Below, in pieces: positions 17,801 through 26,314 of a DNA stretch of 64,000 nucleotides. The notes under the pieces are model-generated. The model saw only the letters and a program-made list of their open reading frames with translations. It made no database searches and was not told where the DNA came from. A program made the position numbers and the translations under genes. Position 1 is the first letter of the stretch. Every line of letters begins with the position of its first letter. Source of the stretch: Pseudomonas frederiksbergensis (GTDB lineage: Bacteria; Pseudomonadota; Gammaproteobacteria; Pseudomonadales; Pseudomonadaceae); contig NZ_MOBP01000004.1 in assembly GCF_003732665.1 (NCBI RefSeq), positions 62,001 through 126,000 of the forward strand, in the 5' to 3' direction.

Positions 17801-18381
17801 TGGACGCCTTCAAATGGCCGCTGCCGGCGGTGTGGGTCGAGCCAATCTGGCTCGTCGTGCAAATCCTGCTGATCCTGCTGGCCGGTTACTTCGCCCAGCG
17901 CTTCGTCGCCAAAGGCCTGACGCGCCTGGGTGAACGCTATCCGTTTCCGCCGCAACTGCTGATGCCGCTACGCGGTGGTCTGCGTTGGCTGATTATGGGC
18001 AGCGCGTTGATCTTCGTGCTGGAACGCCTCGGCGTATCGGCCACGGTGCTCTGGACTGCGTTGTCCGGGTTCGTCGCCGTAGCGGCGGTGGCGTTCTTCG
18101 CCATGTGGAGCGTGCTCTCCAACCTGCTGTGCGCGATCCTGATCTTCACCGTCGGCCCGTTCCGCATCGGCGATGTGGTCGAGTTGGTGGACACCCTCGA
18201 CAAGCCTGGCGTCAAAGGCCGGGTGGTGGCGATCAATCTGCTGTTTACCACGTTGATCGAGGCCGAAGAGGCGGGGACTGGCAGTGCCATGGTGCAAGTG
18301 CCGAACAGCCTGTTCTTCCAGCGTTCGGTTCGGCGGTGGCGGGGGACTGATGTGTTTCCTTCCAGTGGGTTTGAAAAGTAA
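17800..18381 (+). CDS. Small MscS-type mechanosensitive channel protein
   Basis: A 193-residue inner-membrane protein. Three hydrophobic helices (about 17-36, 55-75 and 80-108) are followed by the MscS beta domain with GPFRIGDVVELVD and VKGRVVAINLLFTTLIEAEEAG. The third helix has the Gly/Ala-rich pore-lining pattern GFVAVAAVAFFAMWSVLSNLLCAILIF. It lacks the long MscS C-terminal cage, so it is a minimal version. It is coupled to the ABC-F gene by an overlapping start and followed by a REPIN. Confidence 0.85.
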   Translation: MDAFKWPLPAVWVEPIWLVVQILLILLAGYFAQRFVAKGLTRLGERYPFPPQLLMPLRGGLRWLIMGSALIFVLERLGVSATVLWTALSGFVAVAAVAFFAMWSVLSNLLCAILIFTVGPFRIGDVVELVDTLDKPGVKGRVVAINLLFTTLIEAEEAGTGSAMVQVPNSLFFQRSVRRWRGTDVFPSSGFEK

Positions 18382-18406
18382 GTCTTCTGTTGCCTGATGG
18401 GCCGCT

Positions 18407-18479
18407 TTCGCGAGCAAGCCCGCTCCCACATTGGACCTGTGTTCGCAGTCCCCATGGGGGAGCGGGCTTGCTCGCGAAG
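18407..18479. repeat. REPIN (GGGAGCGGGCTTGCTCGCGAA type), copy 1
   Basis: Inverted units at 18407-18431 and about 18456-18479 around a short GTGTTCGCAGTC-containing centre. The type recurs at 26788, 33012 and 34913. It lies just after the MscS gene. Confidence 0.8.
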
Positions 18480-18597
18480 GGGGCCTATTGCTGCAAACAC
18501 TGGTCGGCACCCACCCTGTCCTACAAAAAATCGGTAGTCATCGGCCCAAAGCCGCATTAGCTTAGACGTCTGTCACGAGTCTGAGTCGAGGTGTGCA

Positions 18598-19230
18598 ATG
18601 GTGCTTCAAACATGGCTGGCGTTTTTTGCCGCCTGCTGGGTGATCAGCCTGTCGCCCGGTGCCGGCGCGATTGCGTCGATGTCCAGCGGTCTGCGATACG
18701 GTTTCTGGCGCGGCTACTGGAACGCCCTGGGTCTGCAACTGGGCCTGGCGGTGCAGATTGCGATTGTCGGCGCGGGGGTTGGCGCGATTCTCACGGCATC
18801 GGCGACAGCGTTCTATGCGATCAAATGGTTCGGCGTGGCGTATCTGGTTTACCTCGCGGTCAAGCAATGGCGGGCGCTGCCCAGCGATATGAGCGACGAC
18901 ACAGCCGTGCGGCAGATTGGCAAGCCGCTGGCCCTGATGTTCCGGGGTTTCCTGGTGAACATCAGCAACCCCAAGGCATTGGTGTTCATGCTGGCCGTGT
19001 TGCCGCAGTTCATTGATCCCCATGCGCCGCTGCTGGCTCAATACCTGATCATCGGTGTCACCATGGTCTGCGTCGATCTGATTGTCATGGCCGGTTACAC
19101 CGGGCTGGCGGCCAAAGTGTTGCGGATGTTGCGCACGCCCCAACAGCAAAAACGCATGAACCGCACGTTTGCCGGGTTGTTCATCGGCGCAGCGGCGTTC
19201 ATGGCGACGTTGCGCAAAGCCGTGGTGTAA
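18598..19230 (+). CDS. LysE/RhtB family amino-acid exporter
   Basis: A 210-residue inner-membrane protein with about six hydrophobic helices. The N-terminal signature SLSPGAGAIASMSSGLRYGFWRGYW matches the LysE/RhtB pattern (P-G-P/A near the first helix), and GFLVNISNPKALVFMLAVLPQF is the second family block. The substrate is probably an amino acid or homoserine-like compound but cannot be read from the sequence. It starts at ATG 18598 in a gap of about 215 bp that also holds a REPIN, and is followed by a clear terminator. Confidence 0.9.
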   Translation: MVLQTWLAFFAACWVISLSPGAGAIASMSSGLRYGFWRGYWNALGLQLGLAVQIAIVGAGVGAILTASATAFYAIKWFGVAYLVYLAVKQWRALPSDMSDDTAVRQIGKPLALMFRGFLVNISNPKALVFMLAVLPQFIDPHAPLLAQYLIIGVTMVCVDLIVMAGYTGLAAKVLRMLRTPQQQKRMNRTFAGLFIGAAAFMATLRKAVV

Positions 19231-19244
19231 AACCGCCAGGCATA

Positions 19245-19274
19245 AAAAAGGCGACCTTTTCAGGTCGCCTTTTT
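19245..19274. terminator. Terminator after the LysE-type gene
   Basis: AAAAAGGCGACC, loop TTTTCA, GGTCGCCTTTTT. It is perfect and bidirectional, lying between the plus-strand exporter and the end of the minus-strand lipoprotein operon. Confidence 0.9.
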
Positions 19275-19292
19275 CATTTGCCTCGTACTCAT

Positions 19293-19386
19293 TGTGGCGA
19301 GGGAGCTTGCTCCCGCTGGGCTGCGAAGCGGCCCCAATATCTTGCGAGCGCTGCGCACTCGAGCGGGAGCAAGCTCCCTCGCCACA
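19293..19386. repeat. REPIN (GTGGCGAGGGAGCTTGCTCCC type), copy 1
   Basis: Inverted units TGTGGCGAGGGAGCTTGCTC and mirror around a GGGCTGCGAAGCGGCCCC-like centre. Related elements are at 50158 and 63729. It lies directly after a terminator and seven bases before the end of the CsgG-like gene. Confidence 0.85.
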
Positions 19387-19392
19387 GGGTGT

Positions 19393-20136
19393 TCAGCGCA
19401 GGATAACCGGCGCCGTATCCCGTGGCAGATTGTTGCGTTGAGCCGGCTCGCGAGGCTGTTCATAGCTAGGGCCACCAAGCTGTTGGCTCAGTTGCCCGGC
19501 CACGTCTTCGCCCAAGGCTTTGGACACATCGCGCACCACCCGTGGGCGGTTCAGCGAGATTTTGATGTCCCGGTTGTTCACCAGTTTGGTGTCCTGGCCT
19601 TCGCCCATCGCCGTGAAGGCCGAGGTGATTTCGAAGGTCTTGGTGTTGATCAGGCTGAAATCCGCCACCAGGGTCAACGCCAGCACCGCTGAATAACTGT
19701 CGGTGTTGGCCAGCTCGTTGATGTCCTGGGTGAAGTCGATGTCCGACACGGTGCCGAACAGCACGTAGTCCGCGCCCTTGAAGTTACCGGCCTTGATCCG
19801 CTTGATCACATCGTAGATGTCACCCTTGGACGCAGCGGTATAAGGCGTGCCCTGGACCAGTTGGAACATGCCGGTGCGCAGGATTTCACCCTTGATGTCG
19901 CCGGTGAATTTGCGCAGTTCGGTCTGCTCGATGTAGCTGGTCGTGGCTTCGTACTCGTTGTAGCTCGAAGAACCGCTGGCGCTGTAGTAGCCCTCGCGGT
20001 GATTGCTCTGGGCCGAAATGGTGTGGATGTATTGCTCCACCCGTTCCTGATAGGCCAGATCCGTGACGGCAACTTTCGGGGCCGCTTGCACGCTGAACGC
20101 GCAAGCCAGGGCCATCATGCCAATCCATGTGCGCAT
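19393..20136 (-). CDS. Exported CsgG/LpoB-superfamily protein
   Basis: A 247-residue exported protein with a type I signal peptide (cleavage likely after SVQA, residue 18). The rest shows the CsgG/LpoB/TolB-N-like alpha-beta pattern: VAVTDLAY, a GDIKGEILRTGMFQLVQG helix-strand, and GADYVLFGTVSDIDF. FSLINTKTFEITSAFTAMGEG, the usual 'cellular property' strand of such lipoproteins, comes later. The tail is Pro/Arg-rich. It has no lipobox, unlike its neighbours. It is the last gene of a five-gene minus-strand operon and starts three bases after the LpoB-like gene ends. The role is probably envelope assembly; exact function is unknown. Confidence 0.75.
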   Translation of the reverse strand: MRTWIGMMALACAFSVQAAPKVAVTDLAYQERVEQYIHTISAQSNHREGYYSASGSSSYNEYEATTSYIEQTELRKFTGDIKGEILRTGMFQLVQGTPYTAASKGDIYDVIKRIKAGNFKGADYVLFGTVSDIDFTQDINELANTDSYSAVLALTLVADFSLINTKTFEITSAFTAMGEGQDTKLVNNRDIKISLNRPRVVRDVSKALGEDVAGQLSQQLGGPSYEQPREPAQRNNLPRDTAPVILR

Positions 20137-20139
20137 CGA

Positions 20140-20727
20140 TTAACGCTCCGTGGTTTTGCGGATCTCTTTTTCGTCCATCCATTCGGCCAGACCGCTTTCA
20201 ACGTCGATCAATTGCAGGCTGAATTTGTAGAAGACGTCCTTGTAGTCGCTGCTGCGCTTGACGATCGAGCTGATCGAACCTTCCAGACGGTACTTGGCGG
20301 CGATCATGTTGCCGGTCTTGGCCACGGTCGCTTTCTTGTACAGGCCGCTCTGGTTTTGCAGTTTGAGCTGGTCAACCTGGCTCTGCATCGCAGTGTTGTC
20401 GCTGGCGAAGCGGGCGGTGCCGGTCTTCATCAGTTGGGTCTTGATGCTGGTGGTGATTTCGCGGGTATCGATGTACTCGCTGGTCTTGTTCTTCACGTCG
20501 TAGACCTGAACCACCGGGCGATTCTGCAGAATGCCGGACTGAGCCAGGGAGCGGGTCATGGACTCGGCGATCATCTGTAGGTCGGTGGAACCGAACTCGT
20601 TGGTCACGGTTTCCACAGCCTTGGTGTCACCGTAGCTGATGTTCTTGCTGCCCAGGGTCGGCGAAGTGTTGGCGCAGCCGCTGGCCAGGAGGGCGATGAC
20701 GGCGATGAACGAAAAGCGTGCAAACAT
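20140..20727 (-). CDS. LpoB-like outer-membrane lipoprotein
   Basis: A 195-residue lipoprotein with lipobox LASGC (C18), so anchored in a membrane, probably the outer one. The body matches the LpoB family: YGDTKAVETVTNEFGSTDLQMIAESMTRSLAQSG, VVQVYDVKNKTSEYIDTREITTSIKTQL, then AAKYRLEGSISSI and FYKFSLQLIDVESGLAEW. In E. coli LpoB activates PBP1b and its gene is next to ycfL, as here. P. aeruginosa PBP1b is activated by a different lipoprotein, LpoP, so the partner of this one is uncertain. Confidence 0.85.
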   Translation of the reverse strand: MFARFSFIAVIALLASGCANTSPTLGSKNISYGDTKAVETVTNEFGSTDLQMIAESMTRSLAQSGILQNRPVVQVYDVKNKTSEYIDTREITTSIKTQLMKTGTARFASDNTAMQSQVDQLKLQNQSGLYKKATVAKTGNMIAAKYRLEGSISSIVKRSSDYKDVFYKFSLQLIDVESGLAEWMDEKEIRKTTER

Positions 20728-20763
20728 GGGAATGCTCTCTAGAACTGAACGAATAGGGTCGGG

Positions 20764-21135
20764 TTACGGCGTCTTGATTTCGAGACGGAAATCCACGGCT
20801 TTGGCGGTCGGCGCGATGGCCTGGATGAAGCTGGTCTGTTCGCCATACATCATCTGGCTTTTCCAGGTTTCTTCTTCCGCGACCGGGAAGCCCTCAGGGC
20901 CGAGCCAGGCAAAACGGTAGTAGAAGGTCTTGTTGTTGAAGCTGGTGTTGCTCAACTGCACATTGACCGTCTGGAAGCCGTTTTCCCGAGCCACGCGCAT
21001 GGCGCCGACCACGATGTTCTTGAGCTTGCCCATGGCCACGACTTTACTGGCGGCGCTGCCCGGCTCCGGTGGTGGCGGGGTGGCGCACCCGGCCAGCAAG
21101 GCCAGGGCGACGACAGCGATGAGTTTGAAGCGCAT
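20764..21135 (-). CDS. YcfL-like (DUF1425) lipoprotein
   Basis: A 123-residue lipoprotein with lipobox LLAGC (C17) and a short Pro-rich linker (ATPPPPEPG). A single small beta-rich domain follows with VQLSNTSFNNKTFYYRFAWLGPEGFPV, typical of DUF1425/YcfL. The last conserved strand is AKAVDFRLEI. YcfL and LpoB genes are adjacent in enterobacteria too, so this is a conserved pair. It lies 15 bp after the COG3014 gene upstream and 36 bp before the LpoB-like gene. Function unknown. Confidence 0.82.
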   Translation of the reverse strand: MRFKLIAVVALALLAGCATPPPPEPGSAASKVVAMGKLKNIVVGAMRVARENGFQTVNVQLSNTSFNNKTFYYRFAWLGPEGFPVAEEETWKSQMMYGEQTSFIQAIAPTAKAVDFRLEIKTP

Positions 21136-21150
21136 GCAAAGACTCCGTTC

Positions 21151-22545
21151 TTAAGGTTGTTTGAAGCTGGCCACGGCGGTCGGGTTGGCGCTGGTGATCA
21201 CGTGCGCGGCCAGGCCGCTGGCGAAAACCTGATTACCCACGGCGCGCAAGGTGATGACCTGATAACGCTGATCCACCGTCACCTTGACCACCGAACCGCC
21301 CACGGCGCTCGGCAGGGTGACTTGGTGCTCGCCTTTCTTCAAGCGCAAACGCACCACTTGGGTGTTGTCCGGCAGGGTGCGCCACGTACGGGTATCGGCA
21401 CCTTCGAGCACGGCTGAAGAAATACCTACCGCCAGGCCTGCCAGCGGGTTGGTTTCGTTGATCTTCTTCTGCGCCACGCCTTTGGTGATGGCCCGCACAG
21501 TGGTGCGCAGGATGATGCCCGGCATGTCGTCACGCAGGGCGCGGCGGGACATGGCGGTGGTGCTGTTGAGTTGGGTCAGGTTCAGTTGCTGACCATCGAC
21601 ACCAATCTGGGTGAAGGTCGCGGTCGAGGTGTCCGGCTTGATGATCGGGAACGACAGCGGGGTGATCACGAGTTGGTTGCTGATCGGCAATGGCAGCGGA
21701 ATGCGGATCGAATCCCGGGACGGCGCCAGGCCGCTTTGCACCACGATCAGGATGTCGCTGTCGTCGGTCTTGGCCGGTTTGTCGAGGTTGACCAGTGCCT
21801 GTTCCAGCAGCGGGATGTTCGGGCGCAGTTCAACAGCCTTGCGATAACCCGGCGCGGCGAGGTCTTTTTCACCCAGGGCTTCGTAGACGAAACCGGCCAG
21901 GTAATGGCTGAACGCACTCTGGTAGCTGTTTTTCAGGCTGACCACGTCCGGCGCATCGAGGCTCGCAACCGGGTAACCCTGCAGGTCTTTGTACTGGGTC
22001 TTGATGCCTTCTTTCTCGGCCTCGTCTTCGCTCTTGAGGTATTCCTTGTCCCGCAGATCGGCGATGACCGCTTCACGCTCGTGAGTCTTTTTGATCGACA
22101 TGCGCGCGCCGTCGAAGTCGTTCACCGCCAGCAGATTGAGGGCCATCTGGGTGGTCAGCATGACTTTCTCGTAGTCGTAGCCTTCGTAGCGACGGACCTT
22201 GTCGTTGACCAGAAAGCTGCCGAACTGTGCCAGGTACTTGTCGGTATCAAGTTTGACCGAGTCTTCCCACTTGCCCACCACCTGATCGGCGCTGGTCCAG
22301 GCATTCTGGCTGCCCGACAGATCGCCCTTGGCCCGCAGCAGTTCACCTTTCTCGAAGTAATAGAGCAGGTCTTTGTCCGGGCCGGTGTTGTTCTTTTCCA
22401 GCAGGGTCAGCGCGGCATCGACGTTGCCGGCGGCCAGTTGCTGGTTGGTTTGTGCCAGTTCGGAGTCGTAGTTGCGAAACGCCGAACAGCCGGAGAGCAA
22501 GGTGACCGCGCTGAGTGCGATCGAGGTAAGGGCGCGAGAGGCCAT
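21151..22545 (-). CDS. COG3014 family lipoprotein, copy A
   Basis: A 464-residue lipoprotein with lipobox LLSGC (C20) right after a short signal. The N-terminal half looks like TPR helices (LLYYFEKGELLRAKGDLSGSQNAW, then LVNDKVRRYEGYDYEKVMLTTQMALNLL). The middle has SAFSHYLAGFVYEALGEKDLAAPGYRKAVELRP. The C-terminal half is beta-rich with VVQSGLAPSRDSIRIPLP and TWRTLPDNTQVVRLRLKKG. The chosen ATG at 22545 gives a proper signal peptide; a frame 32 codons longer does not. It is a clear paralogue of the gene at 22742. Family function is unknown to me. Confidence 0.82.
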   Translation of the reverse strand: MASRALTSIALSAVTLLSGCSAFRNYDSELAQTNQQLAAGNVDAALTLLEKNNTGPDKDLLYYFEKGELLRAKGDLSGSQNAWTSADQVVGKWEDSVKLDTDKYLAQFGSFLVNDKVRRYEGYDYEKVMLTTQMALNLLAVNDFDGARMSIKKTHEREAVIADLRDKEYLKSEDEAEKEGIKTQYKDLQGYPVASLDAPDVVSLKNSYQSAFSHYLAGFVYEALGEKDLAAPGYRKAVELRPNIPLLEQALVNLDKPAKTDDSDILIVVQSGLAPSRDSIRIPLPLPISNQLVITPLSFPIIKPDTSTATFTQIGVDGQQLNLTQLNSTTAMSRRALRDDMPGIILRTTVRAITKGVAQKKINETNPLAGLAVGISSAVLEGADTRTWRTLPDNTQVVRLRLKKGEHQVTLPSAVGGSVVKVTVDQRYQVITLRAVGNQVFASGLAAHVITSANPTAVASFKQP

Positions 22546-22675
22546 AGGGGGTACTTCTTCCCTGAATAGAAGCAGCCGCACGTGCTGGTCGGGCTGTTGG
22601 GACCTATCGGCAGGGACACTGGCGTCCTGCCAATTCCTCATGGTCTGAGGAGCTTAAATGCCACGAGGGCGCGGC

Positions 22676-22703
22676 ATTATAAGCTCGGATGCTGGCCATG
22701 TAA
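22676..22703 (-). promoter_or_regulatory. Possible promoter between the two COG3014 genes
   Basis: On the minus strand a perfect TATAAT (22676-22681) lies 16 bp downstream of TTACAT (22698-22703), in the 196-bp gap before copy A. The -10 is perfect but the -35 is poor. It would give copy A and the genes after it their own transcript. Confidence 0.4.
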
Positions 22704-22741
22704 TGGCTTTTTAACTACATCTTTTCACAATGTGCCATTAC

Positions 22742-24139
22742 TTATTTCTGGCTTGATACCGGCGCAGGCCAGGACTGCACGGACGTCTTGCCGACAACGA
22801 AGGCCACGGTATTCAGGGTGCGCAGGTTGATCACTTGGAAGTCGTGGTCGATACGCAGGGTTACCGGCGCAGTGCCGGGCGCGTTCGGGGCGGTGAACAG
22901 GTGATCACCTTTTTTCAGGCGTAGACGTGCGACCAGGGTTTTGTCCGGCAGAGTGCGCCATACACGGGTGTCAGCCTCCTCGAACGGGTCTTCGGCGGTC
23001 ACCACCAACGAGGCCTTGGCCGGGTTGCGTTCGTTTTCCTGGGCTTGGATGATCGCCGCCATGTTGGCGCGGAACATCGCTCGCGAAATGATCGCGGGCA
23101 TGTCATCGCGCAAGGTGCGCAAAGCCATGTCGGTGACGCTGTTGAGTGCGGTCAGCGGCCGTTTGCGACCATCGACGATGATGTGGTCGAACGTGGGCGT
23201 GATGGTGTCCGGAATCATTACCGGGAAAGAAATCGGCGCAACGATCACCAGATTTTCGTTGAGCTGCACCGGAATCGGCACGCGCACCGAACTGCGTGCC
23301 GGCGCCAGACCGCTTTGGACGATGATCAACACATCGCTCTCATCGGCTTTTTTCGGCGGTTTGTCGAGATTGCGCAGCGCCTGCTCCAGAAACGGCAGAT
23401 TCGGGCGCAGTTCGATGGCCTGGCGATAACCCGGCGCGGCGAGATCCCGTTCGCCCAGGGCTTCGTAGGTAAAGCCCGCCAGGTAATGACTGAAGGCACT
23501 CTGGTAGCCGTTCTTCAGTTCGATGACGGCGGGCGCATCAAGGGTGGTCACCGGATAACCCTGCAGATCCTTGTAGTGCACCGAAATGCCCTGGGCCTTG
23601 GCCTGCTCTTCGAGTGCTTCGTACTGTTTCTCCCGTTGGCGGGCAATCAGCGCTTCGCGTTCGTGGGTTTTCTTAATGTCGGCGCGAGCACCATCGAAGT
23701 CATTCGCCGCCAATTGGTTAAGGGCCATTTGCGTGGTCAACATGACTTTTTCGTAGTCGTAACCTTCGTAGCGACGCAGTTTGTCGTTCACCAGCATCGT
23801 GCCCATTTCGTTGCCAAAACGGGTGAGCAGTTTCATCGCGCCGGAGGGCACCGCTTCTTCGCGCTGGAAAATCATCTGGTCGGCGCTGCGCCAAGCCTTC
23901 TGGCTCTGCGGCAGCATGCCGGCGACACTCAGGATGGCGCCTTTCTCGAAGTAATAGAGCAGATCCTTGTCTTCCCAGGGATTGTGCAATTCCACCAGGT
24001 CCAGCGCCCCCTGAAGGTTGCCCACCAAGAGTTGGTCATTGGTCTGTTGCATCTCCTGATCGTAATTGCGGTACGCGGCACATCCACTCATCTGCAGGAC
24101 AAGGCTGAGCAGCAGTGAGAAAAACAGGTGTGGGCGCAT
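22742..24139 (-). CDS. COG3014 family lipoprotein, copy B
   Basis: A 465-residue lipoprotein with signal peptide and lipobox MSGC (C20), similar in length and domain order to copy A. The most conserved blocks are DKDLLYYFEKG, a YEGYDYEKVMLTTQMALNQL core, DIKKTHEREALIARQ, and QSAFSHYLAGFTYEALGERD. Divergence is greatest in the residue 75-110 part and the C-terminal tail. It is first of the minus-strand operon and divergent from the FTR1 gene across about 150 bp. The pair probably arose by tandem duplication; whether the two act together is unknown. Confidence 0.82.
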   Translation of the reverse strand: MRPHLFFSLLLSLVLQMSGCAAYRNYDQEMQQTNDQLLVGNLQGALDLVELHNPWEDKDLLYYFEKGAILSVAGMLPQSQKAWRSADQMIFQREEAVPSGAMKLLTRFGNEMGTMLVNDKLRRYEGYDYEKVMLTTQMALNQLAANDFDGARADIKKTHEREALIARQREKQYEALEEQAKAQGISVHYKDLQGYPVTTLDAPAVIELKNGYQSAFSHYLAGFTYEALGERDLAAPGYRQAIELRPNLPFLEQALRNLDKPPKKADESDVLIIVQSGLAPARSSVRVPIPVQLNENLVIVAPISFPVMIPDTITPTFDHIIVDGRKRPLTALNSVTDMALRTLRDDMPAIISRAMFRANMAAIIQAQENERNPAKASLVVTAEDPFEEADTRVWRTLPDKTLVARLRLKKGDHLFTAPNAPGTAPVTLRIDHDFQVINLRTLNTVAFVVGKTSVQSWPAPVSSQK

Positions 24140-24292
24140 GGACGGTGATTCTTCCCTGAACGGATATCGCGAAGAGAGGGCGATTCGCCGCTGAATTTAT
24201 ACGCAGCCATGCAGGAAATACCAACAAAGCTTGAGTGAAACTCATTGGAAGTGAACAATGTGTTACTTCGTATTTCCCTTTGAGATTCATTC

Positions 24293-26191
24293 ATGATTGC
24301 CTCCTCTCGTTTTCTGGCGTGGCTAGTGCTGCCGGTGATCGCGCTTTGCAGCCTTAATGCGCTGGCCGAGACAGCCGAAGGTGCGCCCAAAGCACTGCAT
24401 TTACTCGACTACATTGGCGCCGATTACCCGGCGACGGTCGAGGCTGGCAAGGTTATTGATGAGTCTGAATACCGTGAACAGCAGGAATTCCTCGGCGTTC
24501 TGAAAGGTTTGATCGCTGAATTGCCGGCCAAGCCTGAGCAGGCCGAGCTGGAACAGGGTGTCAGCAGCCTGGGCGCGGCTATCGCGGCGCGCAAGGATGG
24601 CGCCGATGTCGTCCGTCAGGCCCGCCAACTCGGTGCGAAACTGGCGGTGGCCTATGAAGTCAGCCAGGCTCCGGTCATTACGCCAGACCCGACTCGCGGT
24701 GCGCCGTTGTATGCCCAGCAATGCTCGGTGTGTCACGGTGATGCCGGCGCCGGTGACGGCCCGGCGGGCGTGGGCATGACGCCGCCGCCGGCCAATCTGC
24801 GGGATGCTGCGCGACTGGATCGCCTGAGCCTCTACGCCATCTACAACACCCTCGGCCAAGGTGTCGAAGGCACCGACATGCCGTCCTTCGCCGATCAACT
24901 GGATGACCGCCAGCGCTGGGACCTGGCGACTTACATCGCGGGTTTCAGTGCCGACCCGGCCGCAGCGAAATCCGAAAAGACCTACAACATCGCCGACCTG
25001 GCCCGTCAGACCCCGACCGAAGTACTGGCTGCCGAAGGCCCGCAAGCCGTGGCGACCTTCCGTGCGCAACGGGCGCAACCGCCGCAGGTCAAGCGTGGCC
25101 CGGCGCAATTGCTCGATTACACCGCCGCGACCCTGGACAAAAGTATCGCCGCCTACCGGGCCGGCGAACACGATCAGGCCTACGACCTGTCGGTGGCCGC
25201 GTACCTGGAAGGCTTTGAACTGGTCGAAAGCTCCCTGGACAACGTCGACGCCAAGGTGCGCAAAGACACCGAAAAATCCCTGATGGCCTACCGTCAGTCG
25301 TTGCAGGACGGTTTGCCAGTAGCCCAGGTCGAGCAGCGTCTGGACGCAGCCAAGGCGAAGTTGAAGGAATCCGCCGGCCTGCTGGGCAGCGATGGCTTGA
25401 GTTGGTCCTTGAGCTACATCTCCGGCCTGTTGATTCTGCTGCGCGAAGGCCTGGAAGCGATTCTGGTGCTGGCGGCGATCCTCGCATTCCTGCGCAACAC
25501 CGGCCAGCAATCGGCGGTGCGCAGCGTCAACGTCGGTTGGGGTTTGGCGTTGTTGGCCGGTTTGGCGACTTGGGCGCTGGCGGCGTATGTGATCGATGTC
25601 AGCGGTGCCCAGCGTGAACTGCTCGAAGGCTGCACCGCGCTGTTCGCCAGTGTCATGGTGCTGTGGCTTGGCGTGTGGATGCACGACCGGCGCCACGCGG
25701 CAGCCTGGCAGGATTACATCAAGAGCAGCCTGGTGGGCGGTGGCGGGCGTTTCGGTTTCGCAATCCTGGCGTTTTTCTCGGTGTATCGCGAATTGTTCGA
25801 AGTGATCCTGTTCTACGAAACCCTGTGGTTGCAGGCCGGTCCTGCCGGGCATAACGCGGTATTGGCGGGTGGCGCCACGGCGCTGGTGCTGTTGGTGGGC
25901 CTGGCCTGGGTGGTCCTGCGCGGCTCGGCGAAACTGCCGCTGGCGCTGTTTTTCGGCATCAACGCCGGGCTGCTGTGCGCGTTGTCGGTGGTGTTCGCCG
26001 GGCATGGCGTGAAGGCGTTGCAGGAAGCCGGGATCTTCGGCACCCGGCCGGTGCCGTTCTTTGATTTCGACTGGCTCGGGATTCACGCGGATCTGTATTC
26101 GCTGAGTGCACAGGCGCTAGCGATCATTGCGATCATCGTGCTGTATAGCCGTAGTCGCATGGCGGAGAAGCGGCGGGTGCAAACGTCTTAA
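24293..26191 (+). CDS. Cytochrome c-FTR1 iron permease fusion
   Basis: A 632-residue protein. The signal peptide is about 1-25. A periplasmic cytochrome c domain follows, with a CSVCH haem site (C144, C147, H148) and a probable Met ligand near GTDMPSF. A helical spacer of about 100 residues leads to a C-terminal FTR1 permease with seven or so helices. The two iron-transport motifs are R384-EGLE and R499-ELFE, the second a variant of REXXE. It is likely to couple ferrous iron oxidation or electron removal to uptake, by analogy with FTR1 systems. No clear Fur box was found upstream. A REPIN follows. Confidence 0.9.
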   Translation: MIASSRFLAWLVLPVIALCSLNALAETAEGAPKALHLLDYIGADYPATVEAGKVIDESEYREQQEFLGVLKGLIAELPAKPEQAELEQGVSSLGAAIAARKDGADVVRQARQLGAKLAVAYEVSQAPVITPDPTRGAPLYAQQCSVCHGDAGAGDGPAGVGMTPPPANLRDAARLDRLSLYAIYNTLGQGVEGTDMPSFADQLDDRQRWDLATYIAGFSADPAAAKSEKTYNIADLARQTPTEVLAAEGPQAVATFRAQRAQPPQVKRGPAQLLDYTAATLDKSIAAYRAGEHDQAYDLSVAAYLEGFELVESSLDNVDAKVRKDTEKSLMAYRQSLQDGLPVAQVEQRLDAAKAKLKESAGLLGSDGLSWSLSYISGLLILLREGLEAILVLAAILAFLRNTGQQSAVRSVNVGWGLALLAGLATWALAAYVIDVSGAQRELLEGCTALFASVMVLWLGVWMHDRRHAAAWQDYIKSSLVGGGGRFGFAILAFFSVYRELFEVILFYETLWLQAGPAGHNAVLAGGATALVLLVGLAWVVLRGSAKLPLALFFGINAGLLCALSVVFAGHGVKALQEAGIFGTRPVPFFDFDWLGIHADLYSLSAQALAIIAIIVLYSRSRMAEKRRVQTS

Positions 26192-26207
26192 GTCCGCGTC
26201 GTCCCCA

Positions 26208-26292
26208 TTCGCGGGCAAGCCTCGCTCCTACAGGATTCGCGCACCATTTGCGGTGGCGTATAACCTGTAGGAGCGAGGCTTGCCCGCGAAGC
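26208..26292. repeat. REPIN (GCGAGGCTTGCCCGCGAA type), copy 3
   Basis: Inverted units at 26208-26232 and about 26266-26292, between the FTR1 gene and yaiI. It shares the unit with 3647, 4825 and 62515. The right unit runs to within 25 bp of the yaiI start codon, an unusual place since it would sit in the yaiI leader. Confidence 0.85.
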
Positions 26293-26314
26293 TTTTAAAA
26301 AGAGGAAAAACACA

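Noticed and set aside
24140..24292. Possible Fur box upstream of the FTR1 gene
   Set aside because: ATTCATTCATGATT-like bases are present, but no 19-bp match of the quality seen before hitA was found.
24401..26086. A 561-codon open frame opposite the FTR1 gene
   Set aside because: Shadow. The plus strand shows a signal peptide, a haem site and both FTR1 motifs.
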